Positions 11,106-24,145 of a stretch of 64,000 nt of DNA are shown piece after piece; within the stretch, counting starts at the first letter, position 1; each line of letters opens with the position of its first letter. The position numbers were made by a program, and so were the translations under genes. Source of the DNA: Yponomeuta sedellus (lineage: Eukaryota; Arthropoda; Insecta; Lepidoptera; Yponomeutidae); the NCBI GenBank assembly GCA_934045075.1, contig OW203722.1:9699396-9763395 (forward strand). The letters run 5' to 3'. A model generated the notes under the pieces. The model was not told the origin of the DNA. It did no database searches and worked only from the letters and a program-made list of their open reading frames with translations.

Positions 11106-14100
11106 ATTCATGATGGGCCCTCAAAAGGATTCTACTCTGCCCCACCGACATTAATCCGTTAGAGCTTGTGCTCGCCGACCATGAAGGCACATGCTGGAGT
11201 ATATCATACGGCATCGCTCATGTGTATCCACCGAGCCTACCTATTGTCAAAACTTACTCATTCGCTTTTCTTCTCTTCCTGATACTGAAACATTTTTGTC
11301 ATGTCACTTCAGTAGGTATATAATTTACGCATTGCGCAGAGTAAATACCCTGAAAGTTTTGTAAAATCATGACAAAATTAAGAACTATGAAGACACACCT
11401 ACTAGGTGATTAACCGATCAAAGCAGGTACAGATAATAAAGTAGCGCCTTCTAAGGAAGTACAATACCTACGACTAGAACAGCACGATGCCTCACCCTGG
11501 GCCAGTGCTAAGTGATAATGAATAGCGTATGAAGTGGTCGTTGACATTGACGACCCGATCCACGGTCGATAGTTGGCAGTCATTCAAGTTCTCGCCCTTC
11601 GGTCTAGTCTGATCTGATGATGTGACAGACAACTAAGGCCAACTTGCATTTTAGTAGTGGATAGGATAGTTCATAGACGTGTTTGTATCCAGAAGTTGTC
11701 TGATAAGTATCCAAACCAATTTTCAACCTGGCGGAGAAAGGTCTGATGTCGTATTTGGAGGCATAATCAGATTTCGTCATCAAAACGTTTGTACATGTTA
11801 ACCTAAAGCGAATCGGCATATGGACTGTTATCTGGCAATACATCCTACTCGTATCTCTAATTTGTCAACTTTACAGTGAGGACAAAAAAACATGTTTTAT
11901 ATTCCATAGGCAAATACGATACGAGAAGTTGAATGAAGTCAATTTACGTGTAAATTTTTAAACATGTCAATATTTAACAATGTGGCTCGGTAAAGCTCGG
12001 CTTTATGACGCAATGAAGACAAAAAGATTAGTGTTTTATCCATAAAAATGAGATAGGACGTATTGCCGGATCACAGTCACTATGCTGCTGTCAAGTATTA
12101 TACACACAACTGTCACAAACCCTTTTTACTGCCTATACATCTCCGGAATTCAGGCGTAAATTTACGTATGTATTTTTCACGAAGCCTCTTCGGAATGGAA
12201 ACTCGAACCCACAACCTTGAAAAGAATCCTAGGACATCGCGGCACTTCTTTTACAGCTGTATTTAAAACTTTGGTAAGTATAATCTCACGTTTGCAAGAC
12301 TTAAAATAACGACGAACACTCAAAAAATTCAACGCCCTCCCAGAAGGTCGAAACATTCTGGTAAAGCTTTTCAATAGACGTTGTTGAATGCGATAAGCAC
12401 GTAGGGGATGTGATATTACCAGTTTGCGTCCCTTCGAGAAGAAAAGTGTACGTGCTTTTCACAAATCGAGCTTTGCATTTGTGAGCGACCGAAGTCAGTA
12501 GATCTGAACGAAGAGGAGCGAGTGAATACGACGTATGTCACTATACCCGTGTTGCCACGCACACAGAAATATGTCCTGGCTATTGACAGAAGGTCTAAAA
12601 CAGCGCTTTATTGAATTCGTATGCAGCGCGAGCCGCTAGCGAGTGTCTGTATGGTTGAGGCGCAGTCGCGCTACAATCATATTTGCATGTTTCAAGCTGT
12701 GTTCATGAGCTAGGGAAAGCTCTCAGCTCAGCGTCCAACCACATCCTTCAAGTAAAATAAACCAAAGACAAAACACTTGCCGGGATGATAAATCGCAGAA
12801 TCTCAGCGGAGAACAAAAGCAAACATGTCTTTGATTAATTTTAGACTGCTGTTTGTGTGTCGCGATGGAAAACTCATCACCGACAAGCACTCCTATGTCA
12901 TAAACCGATTTATTGTACATAATTGTGTATGAACACCGCGGGTAAACGAAATTGTGCCTATAAACAGCGCATATTTGCTTATCCGTCTCCCAGTCGGATT
13001 TATCAAGAGATATTACTTTCATACTTGACCGGGTTTTTTGAAACACTTCACATGAAACGGATTCGTCGCGTTATGAAAAAGTAATCGCATTCTGTTCGAA
13101 GTGATTCTGTTATTTGTTACGTGCTTGCATAAAATTTTTAGGTAATCTTAATGCTATTCTCGTGCAAAATTGACTTATTTTTGGTTATTAAGTATAATCT
13201 TAGAACAATAGAGGACCTCGGCTCAGACTAATATAAAATCAGTGGCTTTTCGGCAGAGATGAAATTTAATAATCACAAAAAGGACTTGTCGGCAAATTCT
13301 GTCGGAATCCTCATGTTTGCGATAGCATGGAATGGATAGTATGGAATTTGACAGAAGATAGGAATTGTTCATGAATTGCGTAATATAGAGGTAGTGAGTA
13401 CCTAATATTCTTCAAGCTGTAGCGAATAATGTTTCATATTGCTTAGATGTTATCAATTTCAAAAAAGGCCTAATCTATTCCGTTTAAAAGTATTTGGATA
13501 AATACCTTTATAAAAACACAGGTACAAAGACCTGTTTCTCAAAAGGGCAACGAGAGTGACCAAACGAACGTCGAACCGAGAGTATTTTAACAGGCTAGTT
13601 TCAAGATGTTCTGCAGATTATAATTGGGCCTTTAGAAAGAAAAACGCCGCCTGAGAGCCAATTAAAGGGCACGATTTCCGTTCTCCGCTCGTTTAGTAAT
13701 AGTTCTTTGTTCGTTTAGAAATAAAAATCCGGTTCGTAGTGGAAATAACGAAGCGTGTATAATCATCGACGCCAGGAATTACACTCATTTTGTTGTCAAT
13801 ACTGGCACTTATGTCGTATGTACTAAGAGCTACGATGGACTACCTACCTGGTAAGTCGCCCACTACAAAGCCGTGTGATTGAATAAGCTGGCGCCTGCAC
13901 GATTCACGCCTAACAACCTTCTGCGCTGGAGATCGATTAGAAGTTAAAAGAAAGTACAATGGGCAAAAACTGCTGTAGCTGTGCACGAAGGAAATAAATT
14001 ATTGATTTGAAATATAGTTAAAATGTTTAAGGTTCTACAGCAAGATTAGGTACTCAAGATATATTATAGTTACCGCGGACACGGTTTAAAAAATGTGTTA

Positions 14101-14327
14101 AGCCCACTATGTGCAAAAGATCTTAGTATAACATTATTATTTAGAAGACAAAGATGTCTGGTATTAAATAGTAGAATAATATTAAAAGGTATTTAGAGGA
14201 CGATTGAAAATACTACTCAACACATTTATGAGTAATGATTTTTAAGCTGATAACTATGTTAATGAAGTTATACATTTTTTGAAAAGAATAAATGAGAATG
14301 AAAAGTTTCTTTGTATTTCTTCTCCAC
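11106..14327. other. Gene-free stretch
   Basis: No supported gene; another possible T-arm-like motif at about 12193-12211. Short open frames here lack any recognisable domain. Confidence 0.4.
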
Positions 14328-14340
14328 ATAATGTTAATTT

Positions 14341-14642
14341 CACTATTTTTATTTTTAATGCACTAACCCGTGCTAAGGAACAAATTTAAAAACCTATTTA
14401 GAGGCTAAAAATTTCACCCATGCCGGGATTCGAACCCGCAACCTCTGGCTATCCGTACCAGCGCTCTACCAATTGAGCCAATGGGCGACTCACGGCATCA
14501 GTGAAATTTCGAACCTCTTTACAATATTCTCTGTATTACGTACAGGCAGCGACATCTGACTTAAGCAAATTGCATTACTTACAGCCCCGATTACCTACTT
14601 TGCAGTTAGGTTTAACATCGGAACGATATCACTGTACCCACA
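14341..14642 (-). repeat. Left arm of the 302-bp inverted repeat
   Basis: Reverse complement of 14656-14957; I found no mismatch reading by eye. The 13-bp spacer is 14643-14655. Confidence 0.85.
14412..14486 (-). other. tRNA-like domain, copy 1
   Basis: The domain has an acceptor stem (GCCCAT/ATGGGT), a D-arm GCTCAATTGGTAGAGC, an anticodon-like loop ACGGATA (GGA in the anticodon position, but C instead of the universal U before it) and a T-arm GGGTTCGAATCCC. The loop defect and its place inside a repeat argue for a tRNA relic rather than a working tRNA gene. Confidence 0.7.
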
Positions 14643-14655
14643 AATAGTGTAATCA

Positions 14656-14957
14656 TGTGGGTACAGTGATATCGTTCCGATGTTAAACCTAACTGCAAAG
14701 TAGGTAATCGGGGCTGTAAGTAATGCAATTTGCTTAAGTCAGATGTCGCTGCCTGTACGTAATACAGAGAATATTGTAAAGAGGTTCGAAATTTCACTGA
14801 TGCCGTGAGTCGCCCATTGGCTCAATTGGTAGAGCGCTGGTACGGATAGCCAGAGGTTGCGGGTTCGAATCCCGGCATGGGTGAAATTTTTAGCCTCTAA
14901 ATAGGTTTTTAAATTTGTTCCTTAGCACGGGTTAGTGCATTAAAAATAAAAATAGTG
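14656..14957 (+). repeat. Right arm of the 302-bp inverted repeat
   Basis: It begins TGTGGGTACAGTG and ends AAATAGTG, mirroring the left arm. Confidence 0.85.
14812..14884 (+). other. tRNA-like domain, copy 2
   Basis: Same domain as at 14412-14486 on the opposite strand, with intact A-box and B-box-like pol III signals. Confidence 0.7.
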
Positions 14958-15116
14958 TAATCATGTGGGTACAGTGATATCGTTCCGATGTTAAACCTAA
15001 CTGCAAAGTAGGTAATCGGGGCTGTAAGTAATGCAATTTGCTTAAGTCAGATGTCGCTGCCTGTACGTAATACAGAGAATATTGTAAAGAGGTTCGAAAT
15101 TTCACTGATGCCGTGA

Positions 15117-15190
15117 GTCGCCCATTGGCTCAATTGGTAGAGCGCTGGTACGGATAGCCAGAGGTTGCGGGTTCGAATCCCGGCATGGGT
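15117..15190 (+). other. tRNA-like domain, copy 3
   Basis: Identical tRNA-like sequence in the third, directly repeated unit. Confidence 0.7.
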
Positions 15191-15232
15191 GAAATTTTTA
15201 GCCTCTAAATAGGTTTTTAAATAATGTTAATT

Positions 15233-18200
15233 GTGAAACTTACAAACTTGGGGTTCATTAACTAAACATTTCGTTTTTACAATGCATAAAAATTTTAATT
15301 AAATTGAAAGGACAGTTGGTTCAGTTTTTAAATATTTTTTGTCAAAGACTATTTAAAGTTTATAGTTTTCTAACTAAACTTTACGGATCCACCAGAATTA
15401 ATTATCTTAATGTCAACTAGATTAAACAAGTTCCGGTAAGTCACTACCACCGAAGCGCAATACATACACAAGTTCGTAACGTTAGAGAACGCTATTTGAG
15501 CGTAACCTTCCATAAAAACAGAGAAAATACCCATCCTCTCATTTGTCCAATGGAAACTGTCGCTTATATGAAATAGGGTATAATATTGGATATTATATTT
15601 TGGATATTAGGCTGATGGATATCACAATATTGTACGCCGTTCTGGTCGAGATCACGAGATAGGTGAAGCCTATTTCTCGTCGAATACTAATTCATTTTGG
15701 CAGGGTGAAGCCTTGAGGAATACTTGTAATAATTGTAATAGCCTGAACATTCTCATATTGTACCTCAGACATACGAAACATTTAAGCAACGTTTTTTCTG
15801 TCACACAAAAGTAATAGATTTCTGTGCTATGCACGTAAGAACACTATCCTTCCATTAATCTTCTTCTCTTTCAGATCCTATCATTTTGATTACCAGTATT
15901 CAGCTCGATTAAACCTATTCTAGCTATTTTCGCAGCTTCAAGCGATAGTTCATTCAGTTTTCTCGACGCAGCTGCCATGTATGACGGCCAACATGATTTG
16001 ATTGTGAGTGACTCATCATCTCGCTGGTGCAAAATATTCCATCAATAAAAACGGCACAACTTCACGAAGCTTCCTGTAAAGCGTACCTGTTTAACAAGGT
16101 GATATCAGTGGAACACATGCCTGTGCAGTTAACGGGTACCGTTATTTTTCACGACAAGTACTTTACTACTTCCTCTGCCTTTGGACTCGCTAGATAATAT
16201 TGTACCCAACGACGTAAAACGATAAAATATATAATACGAGTAGTAAGCGCTTATTCCACAACATACTGTTTACAGCCGCAGTGTGTTGAGTGTCGTTTGA
16301 TATTAGATTTCATTCATTCCACAACCTAAACAAGTTATTATTTTTATCTTTATCACGATAACAGGTTGTTTCATTAATAAGTATTTACAAATTTTGGAAT
16401 ATACATATATATAGATTTAATCCGACCGGTTAAATGTTTTATTACGTACTTTCTACCGGAGAGAGTATTTTTGTGATTATTACGATGATTCGCAAATGGT
16501 TAAACTGTTATAACCCAACCAAATCTATTTACATCAAGAATAAAGCCTACGGCTTTTATGCTGTAAGTTTCAGGTTTCAACAACAGATGTCTCTCAAAAT
16601 TTACTTACTTACTTAAAATTAATTAACTAAGAAAACTTAGCAAAATTGTAAAAAGTCTAACACAGAAGTGTGCTGGTTGTTTTACTTAGAAACTACTCTC
16701 TAGGAAAATGACAAAATATTTGTTGATATTCCTCTTTACTTATTAACTAATCCTTATTAACGAATGTTGATACTAAAACACACATCCTTTTGAAACTTGA
16801 TACTCTCTCCAATATACATCATACAACTTTTACCAGTTATGTACGATACATGTTTGCCATTGTCATAAAACAGGCCGCACCAGTCACGATATTGAAATCT
16901 ATTATTTCGTTTTTGCGTTTGAACTTAAATATAGTCACTGATTAATGTTCCTAGCGATGTAGGTCAGTAATTTGTCAAAAAAATCCGAAATGGCTGCCTC
17001 ATATACCCACACTCACTCAGCAAACGTACCTCAAAACTTATACATTTGTACAGACCAATGTTTACTCGTCTATGCTCACCGCAATCATGATGGTTTCCAC
17101 AATAGTCCATTACTCGAATGATTAGTAAATAAGAGTCCGCAGTATTGATTGCATCGTCGAACAATCGCGACCACTTAACTGCTGATTGATGCTGATTTTG
17201 TTTGGCTGTTACATATTCGATTTGGTTGCGAAATGGGAGTGACTCTTTTGCGGGTACGTAGAGTCAGACACATTACAGACCAAACAGAATCTTTGTACCA
17301 ACTGATTAAAATACCTGTATTATGATCCACCTTACACGTCAGATATTTTCATAATAAACGAATAAACTGAATAAACGAGTAAATTTTCTTCTGCAAGAGT
17401 AAAACAGGTTTTAAACATAATAAAGGTAATACTTAACAACTAACTTTGAAATTATTAATTCAGCTCCAATCTTGTTAAGCCATAATAAATAAACTTGCCC
17501 ATAAAATAACTCTTTATAATATGTATGTCTCTCTGTACATTAAAGATCAAAGCTACGGATCTCAGAACTCTATCGAACGTTGTGTCCTTTCACCAAACAA
17601 CTTTTCCGCAAACTTTTGAACGCAATAGCTATCAAAATGTTGTGAATAAAAATAATTGCATAACATTCAGCGTTGTCGAGACAAAACTTGTTTAAAAGAA
17701 AGCTCGTTTATAGCTCGCGGATATTTAGAAAAGTAGAATTTTCATTTTTGTTTTTTCGTAGAGAAGAAGCAAGTGCGAATAGAGAAGCATTTTGTGCGAC
17801 ATAAAATAAACAACCAATTTGTGTAACGTAAGTTGCAGTGCATTAATCCTCAACCGTTACGTGCCCCAAAATGATTTGGGGGCAGGTGCCTCGAGGCAAT
17901 CCGCTCAAAAAATTTAATTAGCTCTCTCTGGTGGCCCTGGTAGCTCGACGCAATTTAACTTCGGGTAACCGATAATAAAATATGAAACCCTATAATTTTA
18001 TGGGCACTAGCAAGAAAGAGATTTCGTTTCAAAGTCAACTAGTACAACTAATACACTAGTTAAAGTTGCAACGTCCACATAGAAGAGAGATACTGAGTCG
18101 TTAATAATAAGTCAACGCAAAGGTCACGTTTTTTAATAAGTAGTTAGAGTTTCAAACTTTTTCCACACATATGATTTCCTGGACTCGTTAATTTCTGTGA

Positions 18201-18290
18201 GTTCACGCAACCTAGTAACAAGCTAACGTTGATTTTTCGTTCTTTTTCGTATTGTTTCATTGGGTGAATGAATTTTAGGCAAGGATGTTT
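15233..18290. other. Gene-free stretch
   Basis: Nothing recognised; AT-rich with no coding signal. Confidence 0.4.
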
Positions 18291-18293
18291 TTA

Positions 18294-18480
18294 GGCTAAT
18301 CGCGCACGGGTTACTTTTATCACCGTGACTGTTTCGTCACTCCATAGATATGTATGGAGATGCGCGAAATGTCACCCAGTTGTCACGTCGTAACATACGC
18401 GCATCTCCATACATATCCACGGTCTTGATAAGAGTGACGAAACAGTCACGGTGACAACAGTATCCCGTGCGCGCGTAGCC
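18294..18480. mobile_element. MITE, PIF/Harbinger-like (TTA target duplication)
   Basis: 187 bp with terminal inverted repeats (GGCTAATCGCGCACGGG at one end, GGCTACGCGCGCACGGG at the other) and a long inner palindrome around CACCGTGACTGTTTCGTCAC. TTA flanks both ends (18291-18293, 18481-18483). Confidence 0.85.
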
Positions 18481-18483
18481 TTA

Positions 18484-19660
18484 GACGGTGTTAAATTTCT
18501 GAGTGATGACAAAAAACGGCTTATTCGTTAACGGAGAAAAGGTAGCATTTTAAACTAGGTATTTTAAAACGCTACCTTCGTCCAAGGAACTAGGTAGTTC
18601 CTTGGACCAATATCCTCCTATGTAATAAAACGGTTTTGAATCGTTTCCACATATTGCTGATATTCCTTGCTATACCAGTTAGAAGCACACTAATCTTCGT
18701 TATCGGGGGTCAATATTTGATGAATTGATTACCAAAGATGCAACTGAAATGAGTTATATTTATCCACCTGATAGAATATTCCATCATCTACCTTCTCTGA
18801 ATAGTATTTTGTGAGTAGAAAAATTGCTGCATGTTGATGATACAAGGTTGAGCGTAGCGCTGGTCCTTTGTGTGTTTACAAATTACACTAATATAATAGC
18901 CGGTTGCATCTAGAAAGCTAAAGCGACGAGATGATGGCGTGGATGAAACGTTAAGAAATTTTACGGCTAAGTTAAAATTATTAGTTGAAAGCTGTTTTCA
19001 GTTGAACGCAAAGTAAGGGTCTGCTAAAAATTAATTATTTATGAATTGAATTTTGAAACAGGTTCGCCTAGTGCAGCGGACACCAGTACAAAAACTACTG
19101 TACTTTACTTTATACTCATACAGAAAATACAAAATTCACAAAATAAAAAGTGTAACTAGTAATAACTACGTGTAGTTAGGGAGAATCTTTTTAATCCTAC
19201 CTTAACATATAGAGTTAAGTCTGTTCATGACTATTTCTGTTCATGTTCGTTCATGTACCGAATGAACGGTACATTTCCACTTTAGCTTTTGTGAAAATAA
19301 ATAATATGAAATATTTTTTTCTAAAATAAGCCCGGCACAGGAACAAAGTCGATTCGTACTAAAGTTTTTTTTGCAACCCCGTCCACTCCCTTAAGGGTGA
19401 AATTTAGAAATACGGCGAACCACGGGTTCAATCAATTGTGTTGAAGAGTATTTATTTTAAGATTCAAGAAAATTAATTAACAGTTTTTTTTACCTCCCAT
19501 ACAAATTTTGGCAACACTTTTCCCCCCTTAGGGGTTGAATTTCAAAAAATGCAGTATTTTTCTTTGCCTACATTATATATACATCATCTGTGCATTTCAG
19601 CTTCCTAGGTGCAACGGCTTGGGCTAGGCGTTGATGAGTGAGTCAGGACTTTGAATTTTA
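18484..19660. other. Gene-free stretch
   Basis: No gene recognised. A short inverted repeat GGTAGC...GCTACC lies near 18541-18581. Confidence 0.4.
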
Positions 19661-19671
19661 TTTATATAGAC

Positions 19672-19850
19672 CGAAGGCCGAGCTCCGTCCAGGCCGAGGC
19701 TGAAGGCCGAGACCATACATGTTCCCATGCAGCAATTCACTACAATAAGTGTCTAGCGAGGCCCTAAGCCGAGCGCCGCGGAGAGCGCAGCTCGGAGAGG
19801 CTGGGGGTTGGCGCGCGTAAGCGCGCAAGGGGCTCGCCCCTTTCGTTTAT
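19672..19850. repeat. GC-rich repeat block
   Basis: A sharply GC-richer patch built of GGCCGAG-type motifs (GACCGAAGGCCGAG, AGGCCGAGGCTGAAGGCC) and CGCGCGTAAGCGCGC hairpins. It looks like a dispersed repeat. A 73-codon minus-strand frame crosses it but has no domain. Confidence 0.5.
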
Positions 19851-19979
19851 TTCTTCTGTGCTCATAATGTGTTAATTTATCTGGTTTTTTGTTTCTGTGA
19901 TGTGTCTGGTTGGTATAATAAATGTCGTTCTTCTTCTTCTTATTCCAATGCGCGTGGCCCGACACGCACTTCACCGGTT

Positions 19980-20880
19980 TTTAAATAATATTTTTTAAGC
20001 TTGACGTGGTCTATTTGCACGAAAATCTTTAATGCGCTTACTGAAAGTAATTTCGTTTCATGTATACTGAAGAAACCGTTTTCAGGTTTCGCATTATTTT
20101 AATAGTACACTTGGCAGCACCTACTACTCATCTGCTGAAAATTGTTCAGAAATTTCAGGAATGGCTTGAGTTTTCTTGTTTAAAAAGCTGCGTCTCTCTA
20201 AAAACTGTTCCCTGGAACTAACCAGCCTGTTACTTAAGAAAACACCCCCGTTGTTGTTGAGGACGGTCACAAAATACACCTAATTTATTTCTAGTTACGC
20301 AATCCCACATCTGTGTGTTTCGCCTAAAGAAGAGCAATGCAAAGAAATATTCAACAGAAGTTCCAAAACATATCTGTTACCTCACAGTGTAGAATGTTCT
20401 TACCCACAGCACTCAAACACTATGAAACGATTCTGCAGTTCAACTTTAGTCTTACCACACCATTTTTATCAAAATGTTACTTTTCTTACGTTTATTTCTC
20501 GTACCTTATACAGTTGATTGACACCAAATCCTAAAAGCCTATTACAGCTATATTTATTGCTTATGCAGAATAAGCTGATTAATAATAAGCTCAGTGAAAC
20601 TCGTGCGAATATCCGATATATTCGCTGCCAGTACATAATACAGAGATACTGTTATTTAGGCATGAATTTATAAAGGTACCTCTGAAATTATCATTTTATA
20701 TATTTTTAGGACATCTACTTCTTTTTCTAATGTATTAGTGCAGTTTATCCGAAGGTTGCCTGGAAGAGATCACTTTTAGTGATAACGCCGCCGTTTGTAC
20801 TCTTAGGTTAAGAAATATCTGTGTAATTTCCATTTTTATGTACTATAAAGTGTTCTCTATCTCTATCTATCTATCGACAT
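19980..20880. other. Gene-free stretch
   Basis: Nothing recognised apart from a LINE-like tail ending in a CTAT microsatellite near 20840-20877. Confidence 0.4.
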
Positions 20881-20881
20881 A

Positions 20882-21035
20882 GAATATTGTAAAGAGGTTC
20901 GAAATTGCGCTGATGCCGGCACTTGCCCAATAGCTCAGTTGGGAGAGCACTGGTACGGTTAGCCAGAGGTCGCGGGTTCGAATAGCCGGCATAGGCGGAA
21001 TTTTTAGCCTCTAAATAGGGTTTTAAAATTATTAA
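20882..21035 (+). repeat. Diverged copy of the tRNA-bearing repeat
   Basis: Flanks (AATATTGTAAAGAGGTTCG before, TTTTTAGCCTCTAAATAGG after) and the tRNA-like core match the 14.3-15.2 kb unit, with several substitutions. Confidence 0.75.
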
Positions 21036-21251
21036 AGTAATTTTAATTTGTTACTTACTTAAAATGAGCACTTCATGCAACATCATAAAGTGCTTATTTA
21101 AGTACTGCTTATTTAAAATGTTTTTATAGGTGACAACTTATAATAATTGGTCTTTTTTACGTGTGTTCTTGTTATTAATAATATAAAATATTAGACATAA
21201 GGACGCCCATTGTACCTTTAATAATTTTTAATTTTTATTTCTTTATTATAT

Positions 21252-21478
21252 TCTTTTTAATGCACTAACCCGTGCTAAGGACAATTCTAAAAACCTATTT
21301 AGAGGCTGAAAATTCCACCCACACCGGGACCCGAACCCGCGACTTGTGGCTATCCGTGCCAGCGCTCTTCCAACTGAGCTAATGGGCGACTCACCGGCAT
21401 CAGTGAAATTTCGAACCTCTTTCTCTCTGTATTACGTACAATTTCGAGTCCCGACATTTTTAGCCTCTACATAGGTTC
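21252..21478. repeat. Diverged copies of the tRNA-bearing repeat, mainly minus strand
   Basis: The minus-strand copy runs from the GCACTAACCCGTGCTAAGG end to the GTATTACGTAC motif. It is followed by a short plus-strand tail fragment (TTTTTAGCCTCTACATAGG). Confidence 0.7.
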
Positions 21479-21710
21479 TTTATTTCTTTGTTAGTGCGTA
21501 GTATTGTGAATAGTATTTTCTCATGAACAACTATATATTAAGTAAGTTCCCTAATGTATTAAGTAAGTTGTCCTTCTGGAACCTCTGTCCAGTGGCAACT
21601 GGCAGCGGCTTGCGGTGGGACTGTGGCCTTCCCTGTGGAATCCACCCTTTTTATCCGACAAGCCAAAGCAAAAAGGAAGTGGTATGATTTTAGCAGTTTA
21701 TATTTATATA

Positions 21711-21800
21711 CTAGCTGACCTTGCAACGTTCTTTTGGAAAATGATTTAGCTTACAACCTATTTATTCTCATACCTACCAAAAATCGGTGAAGCAGTTATT
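21711..21800 (+). repeat. Moth repeat end beginning CTAGCTGACC
   Basis: ACTAGCTGACCTTGCAACGTTC is a diverged form of the repeat ends starting with AGCTGACCC that are frequent in moth genomes, and resembles the reverse of the Helitron 3' ends at 50 kb. Confidence 0.4.
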
Positions 21801-22807
21801 CCAATAACAACAAACATTCCTACACCCACCTTAACAACACGTTACAACATTAAACATAAAATCCTAAAACACAAACACAATACAAGGGTCAAAACACACT
21901 TTGTACGATCATAAGTTGGTTTGTATCCCTGTTGCTGCAAGAGACTCAAAACTGCGTTCTAAAATGTTCCCAAAAGGCTGGTTCAGCATTTGCAGCAGTA
22001 TTTGACCAAAGCGTTGATTATCAGCTAGTAAATTTTATGGTATTATACAGGGCCCCAGAAGTGGGGACATACAAGAGTTGAATCGATACAGGGTTACCTC
22101 AAAAATGCACAATTATTGAAATATAATGACTATGTAATGTGGTTAATAACTTAGGTTAATCATAGCAACCCAAGTCATTAAAAGTACTACTTCAAGTTTG
22201 TCAGTTACGACATCGTTTGTAGTGCGTTTGCGTTTGTCGTCAGTTTATAATTTGAAAACAATGGATTTTTGCTGTATATCTGCTTTACCATTGTAAAGCA
22301 AAAATACAGCAAAATCCGTTGATTAATAGATCAACCAGCTCCACTGCAAGAATGGTATAATTCTCTGTTGATTTTTTTTATACACTGCGTACTTACACAT
22401 CCTATTGACTTTTCATTATATAAATCGATTCCGTATTATGGTGCGCGTGACATCCATTCTTTTGGATGTAACATGCGTCACAGTTCACAACCAAAACAAG
22501 CGGGATCTGATTTTTTTTCTCGTTTTGAGTGAGATGTCGAATAAAAGAGGAGAATAACATATTTTAAACTTTCACGACTTGAACACATTGTTAGAATATT
22601 TTCGGTGCTTAATCGCATAGTAATTTATTGTTATTTTACCTCGACGTTTCGACGACTGATGGCTGGTACCCGTTCGCATCTTCGGCTGATAAGGTTTCAG
22701 ACTACCCTTTCAGTCTTCTCGTGAATCGTGGTCACGAGAAGACTGTAACGCTGTCGAAACGTCGAGGTAAAATAGCAATAAATTACCACGCGATTAAGCC
22801 CCGCAAA

Positions 22808-23038
22808 TAACATAACATAACATTTACATAACATTACATTTACATACAGGCACATACATTGCTTCTGGCCCCACACTAGGATACCCTGTGTCGTGGGAAC
22901 CAGAAACAACGACATCACAAACATGTAAACATCCAAGACCTGGGGGTTTTTTTTTTTTTTTTTGTTCCCAGCCGGGATTCGAACCCGGGACCTCCTGCAT
23001 GGCAGGTAGATGCACTACCGTTACGCCACAGAGGTCGT
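22808..23038 (-). repeat. tRNA-Gly-derived SINE
   Basis: Minus strand: tRNA-like head with D-arm TGGCGTAACGGTAGTGCA, anticodon arm with TGCCATG, T-arm CCCGGGTTCGAATCCCGG, an A tract, then a body (GGATGTTTACATGTTTGTGATG). The same body recurs at 32.8 kb. Confidence 0.8.
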
Positions 23039-23069
23039 CAATCTAATGTCACAGCTAATCAGAAAAATA

Positions 23070-23503
23070 TTCTTAAAAAACCTATTTAGAGGCTAAAAAT
23101 TCCACCCATGCCGGGATTCGAAACCCTGAAATTTTTAGCCTCTAAATAGGTTTTTTAAATTGTCCTTGCACGGGTTAGAGCTTTAAAAAGAGTATAATCA
23201 TGTGGGTACCGCGATATCATTCCGACGTAAAAACCTAACTGCAAAATAGGTACTCGGGGCTGCAAGTGATGCAAATTACTACAGCCAAATGTCGCTGCCT
23301 GTACGTAATACAGAGAATATTGGAAAGAGGTTCGAAATTTCACTGATGCCGGTCGGTGAGTCGCCCATTGGCTCAGTTGGAAAGAGCGCTGGCACGGATA
23401 ACCAGAGGTCGCGGGTTCGAATCCCGGCATGGGTGGAATTTTTAGCCGCTAAATAGGTTTTTAAAATTGTCCTTAGCAGGGGTTAGTGCATTAAAAAGAG
23501 TAT
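23070..23503. repeat. tRNA-bearing repeat: truncated minus copy joined to a full plus copy
   Basis: A minus-strand fragment (about 23070-23125) meets a plus-strand unit (about 23128-23503) with the tRNA-like domain near 23361-23432. The head-to-head order repeats the arrangement at 14.3 kb, in an older, diverged state. Confidence 0.75.
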
Positions 23504-23781
23504 AAAAATATTCTTGTAATTATGTACTACACAGATACGAGAATCTACTTTTAATAGATATCACTAAAAGTAATTTTTACGTCAATCTTGATAATTCAAT
23601 CGAAACCCGCAAGCGCGTCGAAAATTAAACTTTTCCGACAGTTTATTTATAAAGAGTACATTGGAACCTTCTATAATCACGAGTGAAGCAGACAAATGGC
23701 CGCCGTCTATTTATGTATGCGTGCCATCGGTGTTGCCAGACTAATATCACTTTGCCCACTTTTTCAAATCAAGAGAATCAA

Positions 23782-24141
23782 GGTGCTTCAGGGTGCTAAC
23801 TAGCGCCACCAATGGAAAAAGTCATAAGTTGTGTTATAATACGTTTTATTTTAAAAGTGAACATGAAAAATCTTAACAACTGTGACAACTATTTTTTAAA
23901 CATACAGTCTAGAAACTAGAATCAACAACCAAGGACTTCAATCACTTTCCGCCAAAAACAGCCGGTTTAATGGAAATCCATTAAAGTTCTAATCTATTGA
24001 TCATATATTCTAGACTGCAAGTTTGAAAAATAGTTATAACAGTTGTTAAGATTTCTCATGTTCACTTTTAGATAAAAACGTTCTATAAAAAAATTATGAT
24101 TTTTTTTCCATTGGTGGCGCTAATTAGCGCTCCGAAACGCC
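23782..24141. mobile_element. piggyBac-type MITE, copy 1
   Basis: 360 bp with long inverted repeats ending in TAGCGCCACCAATGG and GGTGGCGCTAATTAGCG. The right end abuts TTAA; the left abuts TCAA, a likely decayed TTAA. Non-coding. Confidence 0.8.
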
Positions 24142-24145
24142 TTAA

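Larger units (their letters stand above)
14340..15220. mobile_element. Compound tRNA-bearing repeat: inverted pair plus a third direct copy
   Basis: A ~300-bp unit containing a tRNA-like domain occurs three times: on the minus strand at 14341-14642, on the plus strand at 14656-14957, and again on the plus strand to 15220. The whole block is flanked by the direct repeat ATAATGTTAATT (14328-14339 and 15221-15232), as expected for a target duplication. Confidence 0.8.

Noticed and set aside
14812..15190. Functional tRNA genes
   Set aside because: The loop ACGGATA lacks the universal U before the anticodon and every copy is embedded in a multi-copy repeat with conserved flanks.
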